Positions 1-6,725 of a stretch of 13,503 nucleotides of DNA are shown in pieces. The stretch covers positions 1-13,503 of the forward strand of contig DEYX01000129.1 of assembly GCA_002365025.1 (NCBI GenBank), written 5' to 3'. Position 1 is the first letter of the stretch; every line of letters starts with the position of its first letter. The DNA comes from Hungatella sp. UBA3147 (GTDB taxonomy: Bacteria > Bacillota > Clostridia > Lachnospirales > Lachnospiraceae). A program made the position numbers and the translations under genes. The notes beneath the pieces were generated by a model. It was not told the DNA's origin. It did no database searches and saw only the letters and a list, made by a program, of their open reading frames with translations.

Positions 1-1769
1 TTAACCCCTGCGTCAATGAGTTGTGGAATCGATCCGATTAAAGCCGTTGTTATTCCGTTGATAATTTGAGGCAGGGCCGCTACAATCGCCTTGATAATAT
101 CCGGCATGGCATCTACAAGTGCAACTAACAACTGAATCCCTGCATCAATAATCTGTGGGATTGCTCCTATAATAAATTCAATGATCCCTGTTATGATTTC
201 CGGCAGGGCTTCTATTAACTGCGGCAAAGCTTCAAGCAATCCCTGCGTTAATCCCATGATTAACTGCAATGCAGCGTCCATCAGCATAGGCAAGTTATCT
301 ACCAGACCTTTTACAATCGTTGTTATCGCCGTAACCGCCGCAGGTATGAGTTTCGGCAAAGCTTCACCGATACCTTGTACCAAAGAGGTAACCAACTGCA
401 CCGCCGCATTAATTAAAAGCGGAAGGTTATCAATCAATGCACCTACTATCGTCATTATCGAATCCACAGCGGCTGGTATCAGTTCAGGTAAGAGGCTAAG
501 AATCGTGTTCAGTACTTGCGTGAATAATTGCGTGACTGTTTGCAAAAGCATAGGAAGCAGGTCCCCGATCGCCTGTAATATCGCTCCCATAGCGGACGGA
601 AGAGCCGCCACTATATTTTCCAATACTGGAACGATGTTCTTAACGACCGCTTGAAAGGCATCTACAAGGTTCCCGGTCAGATTTGACATATCGGCATCTG
701 CATTTCCAAGCCCCGCCGTGAATGACCCTAGAGCGGCTTGTAATAACCCAATAGATCCCGAAATTGTTTCTGTGGATTCTTTTGCAAAGTTTCCTGCATA
801 TTGTTCTGTATTTTCAAAAAACATCTGCATAGCAACTTCGGCTTTTTCAGCATTGGAAGCGGAAGCCCATACAAAATCCAGGCCCTTGCTTGCTGCGTAA
901 GCCTGAATACTTGTCGCATTCATGGCTACGCCCAAATTGTCCATCATGGTAAAGTTTCCCTTTGCTGCTCCCGCAACGGAATCCAGGGCAACTTGCATAT
1001 CAATCCCCATGACGGATGCCATATCTGCAGCCCGTTGCATTGCTTTTTCAGTCAATTCTAAAGATTTTTGTTGTTCTACGCCTGAACCTTGAAACAGTGC
1101 ACCCATTTTATTTGCAGTTGCGAGATAGTCACTCTGCGATACACCAAGGTTCTTGTAGGCTTCCTCGCCAGTTTTTTGTATGGAAGCGGCATATTCACCG
1201 AAAACAGCTTCCGAACCGCCAAGATTCTGCTCCAGTTCCCCGAACTGCTGCACTACTTCTTGCCCCAGCTTGATTGCAGCGGCTCCAGCAGCGACTACAA
1301 CAGCACCCATAGCCGCTCCGGCACCTTTTAGTATCCCTCCAACTCTTTCAAAGGCAGATCCAAACCGTTCAGTTTCATCAGTCACCGCTTTTTCGGAACT
1401 TTGAAGCTTATCCAAAGCACCGTCATTATCCGTGACTTGATTCTTCATTTTATTTAGATCAGTCGTTGCATTGTTTACTGCCTGCTGCCATTTCAGCGTT
1501 TTTGTGTCATTTTCCCCGTATAGCTCCTGGGATTGCGAAAGACCTTTTTTTAATTCATCCAGCTTTTGAGTTTGCGAATCAATGGCTTTATTAAGTACCT
1601 CGTTTTTTGCAGTGAGAGCTTCGGCACTTCTCTGGTTGCTGCCAAATTCTGATGTAACGGCTTGCATTTCGCTGCCGAATGTTTTTATCTGTGTTGTAAG
1701 TAAGTTTATTTGTTTCCTAAATTCAGCTTCCCCATCAATTCCAATTTTAGGGCCTATGTCTACTGCCAT
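1..1769 (-). CDS. Phage tail tape measure protein, N-terminal 589 codons (cut by window edge)
   Basis: This protein sets tail length during assembly and is threaded through the tail tube. The reading frame is open from ATG at 1769 to the left edge, so the C-terminus is missing. Translation starts right after the upstream stop, with GAGGTGAT ending 2 to 3 bases before the ATG region (GAGGTGATGATATG). Residues 1-140 are polar, helical and coiled-coil-like. Residues 143-169 form a Gly/Ala-rich hydrophobic segment (GAAMGAVVVAAGAAAIKLG). Residues 175-350 resemble the TP901-type tape measure core (SEAVFGEY, GVSQSDYLATANKMG, AAKGNFTMMDNLGVAM). From residue 390 onward the protein is a regular LPxLI helical repeat. 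It follows the tail assembly chaperone pair, the standard siphophage order. The family call is firm; the full length and any C-terminal enzyme domain cannot be seen. Confidence 0.93.
   Translation of the reverse strand, partial: MAVDIGPKIGIDGEAEFRKQINLLTTQIKTFGSEMQAVTSEFGSNQRSAEALTAKNEVLNKAIDSQTQKLDELKKGLSQSQELYGENDTKTLKWQQAVNNATTDLNKMKNQVTDNDGALDKLQSSEKAVTDETERFGSAFERVGGILKGAGAAMGAVVVAAGAAAIKLGQEVVQQFGELEQNLGGSEAVFGEYAASIQKTGEEAYKNLGVSQSDYLATANKMGALFQGSGVEQQKSLELTEKAMQRAADMASVMGIDMQVALDSVAGAAKGNFTMMDNLGVAMNATSIQAYAASKGLDFVWASASNAEKAEVAMQMFFENTEQYAGNFAKESTETISGSIGLLQAALGSFTAGLGNADADMSNLTGNLVDAFQAVVKNIVPVLENIVAALPSAMGAILQAIGDLLPMLLQTVTQLFTQVLNTILSLLPELIPAAVDSIMTIVGALIDNLPLLINAAVQLVTSLVQGIGEALPKLIPAAVTAITTIVKGLVDNLPMLMDAALQLIMGLTQGLLEALPQLIEALPEIITGIIEFIIGAIPQIIDAGIQLLVALVDAMPDIIKAIVAALPQIINGITTALIGSIPQLIDAGV
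3..602 (-). repeat. 22-residue (66-bp) hendecad repeats within the tape measure gene
   Basis: Codons 390-589 carry repeats that each open with LP-x-L/I-I/L. Motif starts lie at 602, 557, 491, 425, 359, 293, 227, 206, 161, 107, 74 and 29. Five successive units from 557 to 227 are exactly 66 bp (22 residues) apart. Alternate units pair best, for example LPELIPAAV and LPKLIPAAV versus LPLLINAAV and LPMLMDAAL, giving a 44-residue super-repeat. The later irregular spacings (7, 15, 18, 11, 15 residues) still sum to multiples of 11, which fits an 11/3 helical pattern. The DNA has diverged, so the repeat is clearest in protein. It continues past the window edge. Confidence 0.85.
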
Positions 1770-1773
1770 ATCA

Positions 1774-2372
1774 TCACCTCAAATCTGGTATATATTTTTC
1801 ATCATGTTCTACTTTTTGCACTTCTGCGATTCCGTTTGAAATCTGATAACAAGATATCAAATCCTGCATTTCTCCTGGAGTAAGAAGCCAGTACTCTAAT
1901 GTTGGAATATTAAGGATCCCGCGCCATAAGAAAAACCACGTAAAGGCATCACCCCCTACGCGGTTCCGGCGTTTTTTTCTTCTTTTCCTTTTAGTGTTGT
2001 CTTGATTTCTGGTGTGCTTCCCGATATAACAGTGCCAAATATAAGTTCTTTTAATTGTGCAACACTTGAGATTTCCAACCCTACTTCAATTTCTTCTTTC
2101 GTCAGAGGGATATACTTTCCCTCTTTTACAGGTGCATTGTCCGGGATTGGTAAATCTGCTTCAAATATGTTTTTATAAGCACAGCCTTGACGGATTAAAA
2201 CTTCTATCAGCCATATCATTGTGTCAAATATTTCATTTTCGGACCGATCCTTCATCAATTCAAGCATCATCTCCATTGAACCGAACTTTTCAGACATTGC
2301 CTTTGCAGCTCCGATTCCAAATCGTAGTGGATACTGCTTTCCGCCTATTTCCATGTAAGATATTTTTTCCAT
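1774..2372 (-). CDS. Tail assembly chaperone GT fusion made by -1 frameshift
   Basis: This is the long form of the tail chaperone, joining the G protein (134 residues up to the slip) to a 65-codon T segment in the -1 frame, 199 aa in all. The T segment runs from 1971 to the TGA at 1776-1774. It has no start codon or ribosome site of its own near the junction. After the slip the product reads RRNRVGG, then DAFTWFFLWRGILNIP, EYWLLTPGEMQDLISCY and ends EKYIPDLR. The aromatic FTWFFLW and LTPGE pattern is what the T part of such chaperones looks like in Firmicutes phages. In lambda and relatives GT binds tape measure and tail tube protein, and a fixed G:GT ratio is needed. The slip point is A AAA AAC at 1977-1971. 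The T stop overlaps the tape measure ribosome site. Frameshifting is inferred from sequence only. Confidence 0.82.
1939..1960 (-). promoter_or_regulatory. Candidate frameshift-stimulating hairpin
   Basis: On the minus strand CGTAGGGG and CCTTTACG pair as 8 bp, two of them G-U, around the 6-nt loop GTGATG. The stem begins 10 nt after the slippery heptamer, close to the usual spacer. It also includes the G stop codon. The pairing is seen in the sequence; its stimulatory role is inferred, and two G-U pairs make it only moderately stable. Confidence 0.5.
1956..2372 (-). CDS. Tail assembly chaperone G (short form)
   Basis: This 138-residue soluble protein ends in a lysine/glutamate-rich tail (KGKEEKNAGTA) at TAG 1958-1956. 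It begins MEKISYMEIGGKQYPLRFGIGA; the IGGKxYPLRFGIGAxKAM pattern is typical of the Gp13/G-type chaperones encoded between the major tail and tape measure genes. These proteins coat the tape measure before tube polymerisation. The ATG at 2372 follows an AGGGGGGACAGGG purine tract and lies 14 bases after the major tail protein stop. The A-rich codons near its end (GAA GAA AAA AAC) form the slippery site that yields the GT form. The location and the frameshift signal make the call secure although the sequence family is divergent. Confidence 0.88.
   Translation of the reverse strand: MEKISYMEIGGKQYPLRFGIGAAKAMSEKFGSMEMMLELMKDRSENEIFDTMIWLIEVLIRQGCAYKNIFEADLPIPDNAPVKEGKYIPLTKEEIEVGLEISSVAQLKELIFGTVISGSTPEIKTTLKGKEEKNAGTA
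1971..1977 (-). promoter_or_regulatory. Programmed -1 frameshift slippery heptamer A AAA AAC
   Basis: In the G reading frame the codons are GAA AAA AAC, so the last A of GAA plus the next two codons form the canonical X XXY YYZ heptamer A AAA AAC. Slipping back one base opens the T frame for 65 codons. A purine tract AAAGGAAAAG lies just upstream and may act as an internal Shine-Dalgarno stimulator. Reading to the G stop codon (1958-1956) takes only four more codons. Confidence 0.82.
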
Positions 2373-2386
2373 TATCCCTGTCCCCC

Positions 2387-3007
2387 CTATTCTTCTGTTT
2401 CTTCCGCAACTCCCAACATTGCCTTTAAGTATAATAATGCTTCATCTTCTGTATCAAACCACGCTTCACGCTTCCATGGGTGTTTTCTTTGTGCGGTATT
2501 TTCCTCACTTCTCTGAATAGTCCCTTCAATGGTTTTTGTCTGCCATTCGATAGATTGGCCTTTTGTAGTTGCCGTATCTTCCGGTATATTCATTGTTGTT
2601 CTGCAAAGAATGACGGCTTTGAATATATCTACTCCGTTTTTCTGATGCATTTCAATAATACCGAATCCAAGTTCAGGTGCTACGGCTTCATCATCGTATA
2701 TGGTTTCTGTTACCTCTGTAAGCCCTTCAACTGTCTCACTTATCTCTTTTAATCCTAAAATATACTTCGAAACCGCTGCCGGAAGATCGTCAGTCCCAAG
2801 TGATAATGTACCGCTGCTGAATTTTCCTACATCATTCTCAATGACCCTGTTATCACCATAAAGTGGATTATCTTCGGTTGATTCCACGGATATGGTATAT
2901 TCAATTGCATGGCCTCCAATAATCCCATTTGTATATGTAACCGTTTTTGTAGCGGCATTGAATGTATATTTTCCAAACACCGGGATGCTTAAGCCTTTAA
3001 TTGCCAT
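2387..3007 (-). CDS. Major tail tube protein (phi13-type)
   Basis: This 206-residue protein is the probable subunit of the tail tube. It opens MAIKGLSIPVFGKYTFN and has the polar, beta-rich composition and central GTLSLGTDDLP / ELGFGIIEMHQKNG segments typical of phi13-type major tail proteins. A conserved-looking C-terminal stretch (QTKTIEGTIQRSE, then KREAWFDTEDEALLYL) fits the tube fold. The end is acidic (VAEETEE). Start ATG 3007 has a strong AAAGGAG site 7-8 bases upstream, as expected for a high-copy protein. It lies between the gp10-like neck gene and the chaperone pair, which is the standard position. A T-tailed hairpin sits just before it and may modulate its mRNA. Confidence 0.9.
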   Translation of the reverse strand: MAIKGLSIPVFGKYTFNAATKTVTYTNGIIGGHAIEYTISVESTEDNPLYGDNRVIENDVGKFSSGTLSLGTDDLPAAVSKYILGLKEISETVEGLTEVTETIYDDEAVAPELGFGIIEMHQKNGVDIFKAVILCRTTMNIPEDTATTKGQSIEWQTKTIEGTIQRSEENTAQRKHPWKREAWFDTEDEALLYLKAMLGVAEETEE

Positions 3008-3023
3008 TTACGTTTCTCCTTTC

Positions 3024-3047
3024 AAAAAAGATAGGTGTGGCCTATCT
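3024..3047 (-). terminator. Intrinsic-terminator-like hairpin inside the late operon
   Basis: On the minus strand AGATAGG pairs with CCTATCT (7 bp) around a CCACA loop, followed directly by a run of six T. The stem begins within the last codons of the gp10-like gene and ends just before the AAAGGAG of the major tail gene. It has the form of a rho-independent terminator, but only three of the seven pairs are G-C, so it is probably leaky. It could instead be a 5' stabilising or processing hairpin for the major tail mRNA. Confidence 0.55.
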
Positions 3048-3542
3048 CATGATTTTTTCTGTTTCTTCCTCTATAACCCTTTGCATAACCTCCTGTGCAC
3101 GTTTCCTGGTCTGATTTACAGCAGTACGAATAAAAGGTGTTTTATTCATGAATGTGGAGCCAGATTCCGCTATACGTGCTATTAGCTGGTTTGGCTGTCC
3201 GCTTGGGTACTTCTTTGTTTTTACATCGTTGTACCCATCAAATCCAAGCTTTACATTATAAAATCCATCACTATCTATCTGCATCTTAGTAATGCCGAAT
3301 GATTTTTTCAGTCCATCTTTTTGTTTCTCTGAAAGTTTCGATTTCTTTCCCTGCTTATAAGCAACCAAATTATACTTATCATCTACCGATCCTAAACCTT
3401 CCAAGTTTTGCTTGATGGAATCTGCTACCACCTCCGCACCAGCATAGATGGCTTTCCCGGCTGTTTCTTGGCTTTTTTCTCCAAGCTTTGAAAGCTTTAA
3501 TGCATATTCTTCAATTCCCTGGACTGTCATTTTTGCCATCAT
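3042..3542 (-). CDS. HK97 gp10-like neck / tail-completion protein
   Basis: This 166-residue protein fits the HK97-gp10 family, which acts at the head-tail neck. It begins MMAKMTVQGIEEYALKLSKLG followed by an alanine-rich helix (AGKAIYAGAEVVADSIKQNL), the usual N-terminal pattern. The middle is lysine-rich and the C-terminus carries the family-like AESGSTFMNKTPFIRTAVN then a charged helix ending EETEKIMR. Two ATGs stand side by side; GAGGTGGC before them gives better spacing for the second (3539), so the true protein may be one residue shorter. The first ATG overlaps the upstream stop by 4 bases. The 3' end forms part of the T-tailed hairpin described separately. Confidence 0.87.
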   Translation of the reverse strand: MMAKMTVQGIEEYALKLSKLGEKSQETAGKAIYAGAEVVADSIKQNLEGLGSVDDKYNLVAYKQGKKSKLSEKQKDGLKKSFGITKMQIDSDGFYNVKLGFDGYNDVKTKKYPSGQPNQLIARIAESGSTFMNKTPFIRTAVNQTRKRAQEVMQRVIEEETEKIMR

Positions 3543-3871
3543 GCCACCTCAAAAACCCATTCATAGTGGATATATTGGGTTTCATCTTCGTACTGAACAG
3601 AGTTTAAATAAAAAGAGATACGCGAGGCCTTTAAAGCCGTTTGTATCCCTTCCGCATTTGGATCATCTTCACTTTTTGTATAATAATCAATCGTTCCCTG
3701 TATGGATTGCTCCAGCTTATAATTGTCACCCTCTACGGAACTTCCCTCTCCATCTTCTGCCCAGACAATATACTTATCTGTCTGGCTTAGAGCCTCATAA
3801 TGCCCTACATTGTCCGTCACGGTAAGCAGTGTTTCCTTTACCTTTTCAAGTTTTGATAACATAATTTTCAC
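3539..3871 (-). CDS. Probable tail terminator / tail completion protein
   Basis: This 110-residue protein opens with a helix (KLEKVKETLLTVTDNVGHYEAL), then has a YIVWAEDGEG turn, an acidic loop and strands around GTIDYYTKSEDDPNAEGIQ, ending in HYEWVFEVA. Size, acidity and the xYIVWxEDGEG...GTIDYYT layout match the small proteins that cap the tail tube and join it to the neck. I recognise this by pattern and position rather than by a named domain. Starts: GTG at 3871 (AAAGGA only 3 bases upstream) or ATG at 3862 (12 bases). Neither is ideal and the gene overlaps the head-closure gene by 26 or 17 bases. It precedes the gp10-like gene rather than following it as in HK97, which is common in Firmicutes phages. 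Confidence 0.68.
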   Translation of the reverse strand: MKIMLSKLEKVKETLLTVTDNVGHYEALSQTDKYIVWAEDGEGSSVEGDNYKLEQSIQGTIDYYTKSEDDPNAEGIQTALKASRISFYLNSVQYEDETQYIHYEWVFEVA

Positions 3872-4187
3872 TGATCCTTTCCAATGACAGGTTTGTGATT
3901 CTCAAATTGGTTTCATCCAAAGTTGGCTGAACCATAGAAAGGCGATACTGCACATTATTTTCAAGAATGCAGATATCCGTTGCCAGGATATTGTTCCAAT
4001 CAGGTATTCTTACCACCGCTTCGATGATACTGTCTGCTTTTTTTGCTTCATAATATCTCATAACACCTATAGTCTGATAGCCAAAATAGTGTTTCGATTT
4101 TTCTACCAGTCCATAAACAGGCTTTCCCCCTGGCTCCGCCAAGTTTTCAACGGAATAAATTGTAAGGATTCCATCATCAAAAGTCAT
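3846..4187 (-). CDS. Head closure / head-tail adaptor protein
   Basis: This 113-residue protein is probably the neck component that closes the DNA-filled head and provides the tail docking surface (SPP1 gp16-type head-tail joining family). The pattern is MTFDDGILTIYSVENLAEPGG, a YGLVEKSKHYFGYQTIGVMRYYEA strand block, then VRIPDWNNILATDICIL and a short C-terminal strand pair. The 'Y-F-G-Y-x-T-I-G-x-x-R-Y-Y-x-A' stretch is common in Firmicutes members. The start ATG overlaps the upstream stop as ATGA, with AAGGA eight bases before, indicating coupled translation. Position directly after the connector supports the call. Confidence 0.75.
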   Translation of the reverse strand: MTFDDGILTIYSVENLAEPGGKPVYGLVEKSKHYFGYQTIGVMRYYEAKKADSIIEAVVRIPDWNNILATDICILENNVQYRLSMVQPTLDETNLRITNLSLERISENYVIKT

Positions 4188-4459
4188 GTTGCTTTTCCTT
4201 TCTGGCTGAAAAGCATATTGTTAAGCTGCCAGCGCAAATAACGAGGCATTGCTGTATCCGTCCCGGCTCTTTTACGAAACAGATAGGCGGCATATTGGAC
4301 CACCGCCATATCTGAATTAATATCATCTGTGAGCTTTATTCCCTCGGTCTGAATTGCGCTTGCAGCAAGATTTAGCAGGTTCTTTAAATAATCATCATTA
4401 GCATTTGTCAGCATTTGTAAATCCTGCTTAAGTACCGCTAATTTCGCCGCATTATCCAT
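4184..4459 (-). CDS. Head-tail connector (gp6-like)
   Basis: This 91-residue, almost all-helical protein is the probable adaptor ring below the portal. Visible elements are an N-terminal helix (AAKLAVLKQDLQML), a YLKNLLNLAASAIQTEG helix, then DMAVVQYAAYLFRKRAG and a C-terminal PRYLRWQLNNMLFSQKG helix. The YLxxLLxxAxxxIxxEGI and VxxYAAYLxRKR patterns are characteristic of gp6-like/QLRG-type connector proteins in Firmicutes phages. It starts 11 bases after the capsid gene with AAGGAGGATCTGA before the ATG, a strong site. The downstream head-closure gene overlaps its stop by four bases. Confidence 0.82.
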   Translation of the reverse strand: MDNAAKLAVLKQDLQMLTNANDDYLKNLLNLAASAIQTEGIKLTDDINSDMAVVQYAAYLFRKRAGTDTAMPRYLRWQLNNMLFSQKGKAT

Positions 4460-4470
4460 TCAGATCCTCC

Positions 4471-6147
4471 TTATGATTTTGTAATTGAAATTGTATAGGT
4501 TAATGTTCCCAGGCCGTTTTTAACCGTAATAGCAAGGTCATGTGTTCCTGCTGCAAACGTTACATTCGCCCCATTATTCACTCTTTTTTCATTGTATGTA
4601 ATTTCAATCTTCGCTCCACTCTGGTTAGCCGTTGCATTAATCACCCCGCTTGTGCCGGAGGCCGTTACTGCATAAGCATATGTTCCGGGCGCAAAAATCG
4701 GTGCAAGTGTTTCCGTACCAAGAGTAAGCCCCTGTAAACTTGCATCGTTAGCAGTATCTCCAGCAAATACCGCAGATGTTGCCGGAGCCGCTCCGATTCC
4801 AATAACAATAAATCCTTCCGGGATAACCGGAAGTCCGTCATATCTGGCTGTACCTTTAAATGCAACCTGATCTTCTGCAAAACGATACTCATCACTTCTT
4901 GCAAATGCTGATCCGGCTCTTTCTGCCAGGAGATACAAATCACCATACCCGGCAATGATATTATTGTCTGCAATAATATCATCAGACAGTGTAATGATAT
5001 CACCGCCTGCAACTGGCATGGTCCCGTCCTGTACCGCCAGGATCGCTCCCGCGCTGTTGAATGTCATAGCCTCCACTTTTAACATTGTATAGGTAGTTTC
5101 GTTCATTACCCAAAACTTTACGCCTGTGGAATATTTGCCTTTCATTGCTCCACTTACGGTAACAATTTCTTTGTAAAAGTCAAGTCCATGCTTTGAGCTG
5201 TCTATCGTTATAATATTGCTGGTATGCAAATCAACCCATGGCCTTGCGTTAGCTGGATAGTCGTTCGGTTCCGTTGTCTGTGCCAGCCTTGTGGCGATTC
5301 CAAGCGGCATTTTTGTTCCAAAGCCATAGAGGATCGCTTTATCAAGTGCGATTCCGATCGCTGCCCCAAGTGCCGTAATAATTTCATTTGCAAGGTTAAT
5401 GTCACTATCTTCAAGGGTTGCAATGCAAATATAGATAATTCCTCCCACCTTGTATCCATCAACTTCTGCCTGTGTAAATCCGAAATCAATTTCATTCAGT
5501 TTCGCACACATTTCCGTCCAAACCGCCTCTGGAATTGTTCCCATGATTGTCTGCCTTGCATGGCCAGATACAGGACGCAATTTCACTCTGCCTACAAGCT
5601 TGGAATAACTTGTAATATTCTCCCGGATCAGATCAAGAACAATTGTTGGGATCGTTAAATCAGCCCCGGTAACTGCTCTTTTCTGTCCTCCTGCTGCTAC
5701 TGTACCGATTTCCCTGGTTCTCTGCAAGAATTCTTTTACTTCGGTACTAGCAAGAAAAGCGTCTCTTTCCTGGATGCTCATGCCAAAAAATTTTGTTCTG
5801 GTTTTCATTGTGTTAGTTTTACCTTCCTTTCTTTTTTCCTGGTCTGCTGCCGGGACTGGCGTTGCCGTTTTTTCTTCCTCTGCTCTGATATCGGCCTCGA
5901 TTTCACTGATCACTTTTTCTAAATCCTTTTTCTCCTGATCGTATTCATCTTTTTCTTTCTGAAAATCCTCTGCCTGCTGCTCCACCGCCTGACGGTCTTC
6001 CTCGGTTGTTTCTTCTGTCATTTCATTAACTGCCGCTTCAATCTCCGCTTCACGTTTCGTGAAATCATCATCTTTTTTTCTTAACTCTTCCAGAGATTTT
6101 TTCTTAGCATCCAGTTTGCTCCTTAAAAGCAGTGTTCTTAAAGCCAT
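4471..6147 (-). CDS. HK97-fold major capsid protein with N-terminal delta domain and extra C-terminal Ig-like domain
   Basis: This 558-residue protein forms the head shell. Residues 1-115 are a highly charged coiled coil (KKKSLEELRKKDDDFTKREAE), the delta or scaffold-like domain normally removed by the prohead protease. Residues about 120-465 are the HK97-type shell domain: AGGQKRAVTGADLTIPT, a substrate-like E-loop region, ITALGAAIGIALDKAILYG, and LPVIPEGFIVIG near its end. Residues 471-558 form an extra beta-rich module resembling cadherin-like/Ig-like surface domains (LQGLTLGTETLAPIF, then LTYTISITKS). The start is ATG 6147: it has AAAGGAG seven bases upstream and overlaps the protease stop as TAATG. 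An in-frame upstream ATG (6189) lies inside the protease gene and has no ribosome site. Usual family members without the extra domain are about 400-460 residues. Confidence 0.94.
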   Translation of the reverse strand: MALRTLLLRSKLDAKKKSLEELRKKDDDFTKREAEIEAAVNEMTEETTEEDRQAVEQQAEDFQKEKDEYDQEKKDLEKVISEIEADIRAEEEKTATPVPAADQEKRKEGKTNTMKTRTKFFGMSIQERDAFLASTEVKEFLQRTREIGTVAAGGQKRAVTGADLTIPTIVLDLIRENITSYSKLVGRVKLRPVSGHARQTIMGTIPEAVWTEMCAKLNEIDFGFTQAEVDGYKVGGIIYICIATLEDSDINLANEIITALGAAIGIALDKAILYGFGTKMPLGIATRLAQTTEPNDYPANARPWVDLHTSNIITIDSSKHGLDFYKEIVTVSGAMKGKYSTGVKFWVMNETTYTMLKVEAMTFNSAGAILAVQDGTMPVAGGDIITLSDDIIADNNIIAGYGDLYLLAERAGSAFARSDEYRFAEDQVAFKGTARYDGLPVIPEGFIVIGIGAAPATSAVFAGDTANDASLQGLTLGTETLAPIFAPGTYAYAVTASGTSGVINATANQSGAKIEITYNEKRVNNGANVTFAAGTHDLAITVKNGLGTLTYTISITKS

Positions 6148-6725
6148 TATTGTTCTCCTTTCAATTTTTTCAGTGTACTTTGTTTCCATGCTTCGAAACT
6201 ACGTTTTTTTATAGTCTCCGCCTGTTGCTTTCTGGCTGAAACCGATGTGTCTGAATAAGCAGGAAATGTCACAACTGAAACTTCATATAGTTTTACTTTC
6301 TTGATGGTCCAATGAATGGAATCCCCACGATCCTCAAATAATTCTTCTATGATGTCAAATCCAAAGGAACATTGATCTACGTCACCACGTTTCACCCGTT
6401 CATATAAATTCATAGCGTCAGAATCGTTCTGATTTATCTTTACTTCTCCCCAAAGACCCCGGCTGTCAACCTTAAGTGTAAGGGTTCCAGCTTTTGTCCG
6501 GCCTAATACTAGTCTGGTATCATGATCCACCAAGCATCTGATATCATCTGATAGTGCTCCGTCAAAAGCTTCCGGTGCCACACTTTCTGTTGCTCCCGGC
6601 CATATTTCATAATTCGTATTAAATACAGAAAAATAACCGCTGATAAATATATCACCGGTTGCATCATCTGCTCTTGTTTGAAATTGCAATGGTACACTTC
6701 GTACCTGTCTTGTTTCTCTATTCAT
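6147..6725 (-). CDS. Prohead maturation protease (HK97 / U35 family)
   Basis: This 192-residue serine protease cuts the delta domain from the capsid protein during head maturation. With the start at ATG 6725, the catalytic His is residue 68 in CLVDHDTRLVLGRT and the nucleophile Ser is residue 120 in DVDQCSFGFDI, the signature C/MSFGF of the family. Other family landmarks are ISGYFSVFN, APEAFDGAL and the C-terminal LYEVSVVTFPAY. The end is a basic helix (FEAWKQSTLKKLKGEQ). ATG 6725 is preferred because AAGGGGGTG lies six bases upstream; the GTG at 6734 falls inside that ribosome site. It overlaps the portal gene by eight bases and the capsid gene by one base, so the three are probably translationally coupled. 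Confidence 0.94.
   Translation of the reverse strand: MNRETRQVRSVPLQFQTRADDATGDIFISGYFSVFNTNYEIWPGATESVAPEAFDGALSDDIRCLVDHDTRLVLGRTKAGTLTLKVDSRGLWGEVKINQNDSDAMNLYERVKRGDVDQCSFGFDIIEELFEDRGDSIHWTIKKVKLYEVSVVTFPAYSDTSVSARKQQAETIKKRSFEAWKQSTLKKLKGEQ

Noticed and set aside
3..602. Periodic sequence suggesting a CRISPR array or DNA satellite
   Set aside because: The period is seen in the protein with diverged DNA, has no spacers and stays in frame throughout.
181..654. Plus-strand open frame of 157 codons
   Set aside because: It is the antisense of the tape measure repeat region; its Ser/Ile/Ala-rich repeats mirror the minus-strand LPxLI units and there is no ribosome site.
2057..2428. Plus-strand open frame of 123 codons opposite the chaperone G gene
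   Set aside because: Antisense to a well-supported gene, no ribosome site, low-complexity Phe/Leu/Ser composition typical of shadow frames.
5224..5658. Plus-strand open frame of 144 codons with several cysteines
   Set aside because: Lies wholly antisense to the conserved capsid shell domain with no ribosome site; a shadow frame.
6148..6189. Upstream extension of the capsid gene by 14 codons
   Set aside because: It overlaps the end of the protease gene, has no ribosome site, and ATG 6147 has an excellent one.
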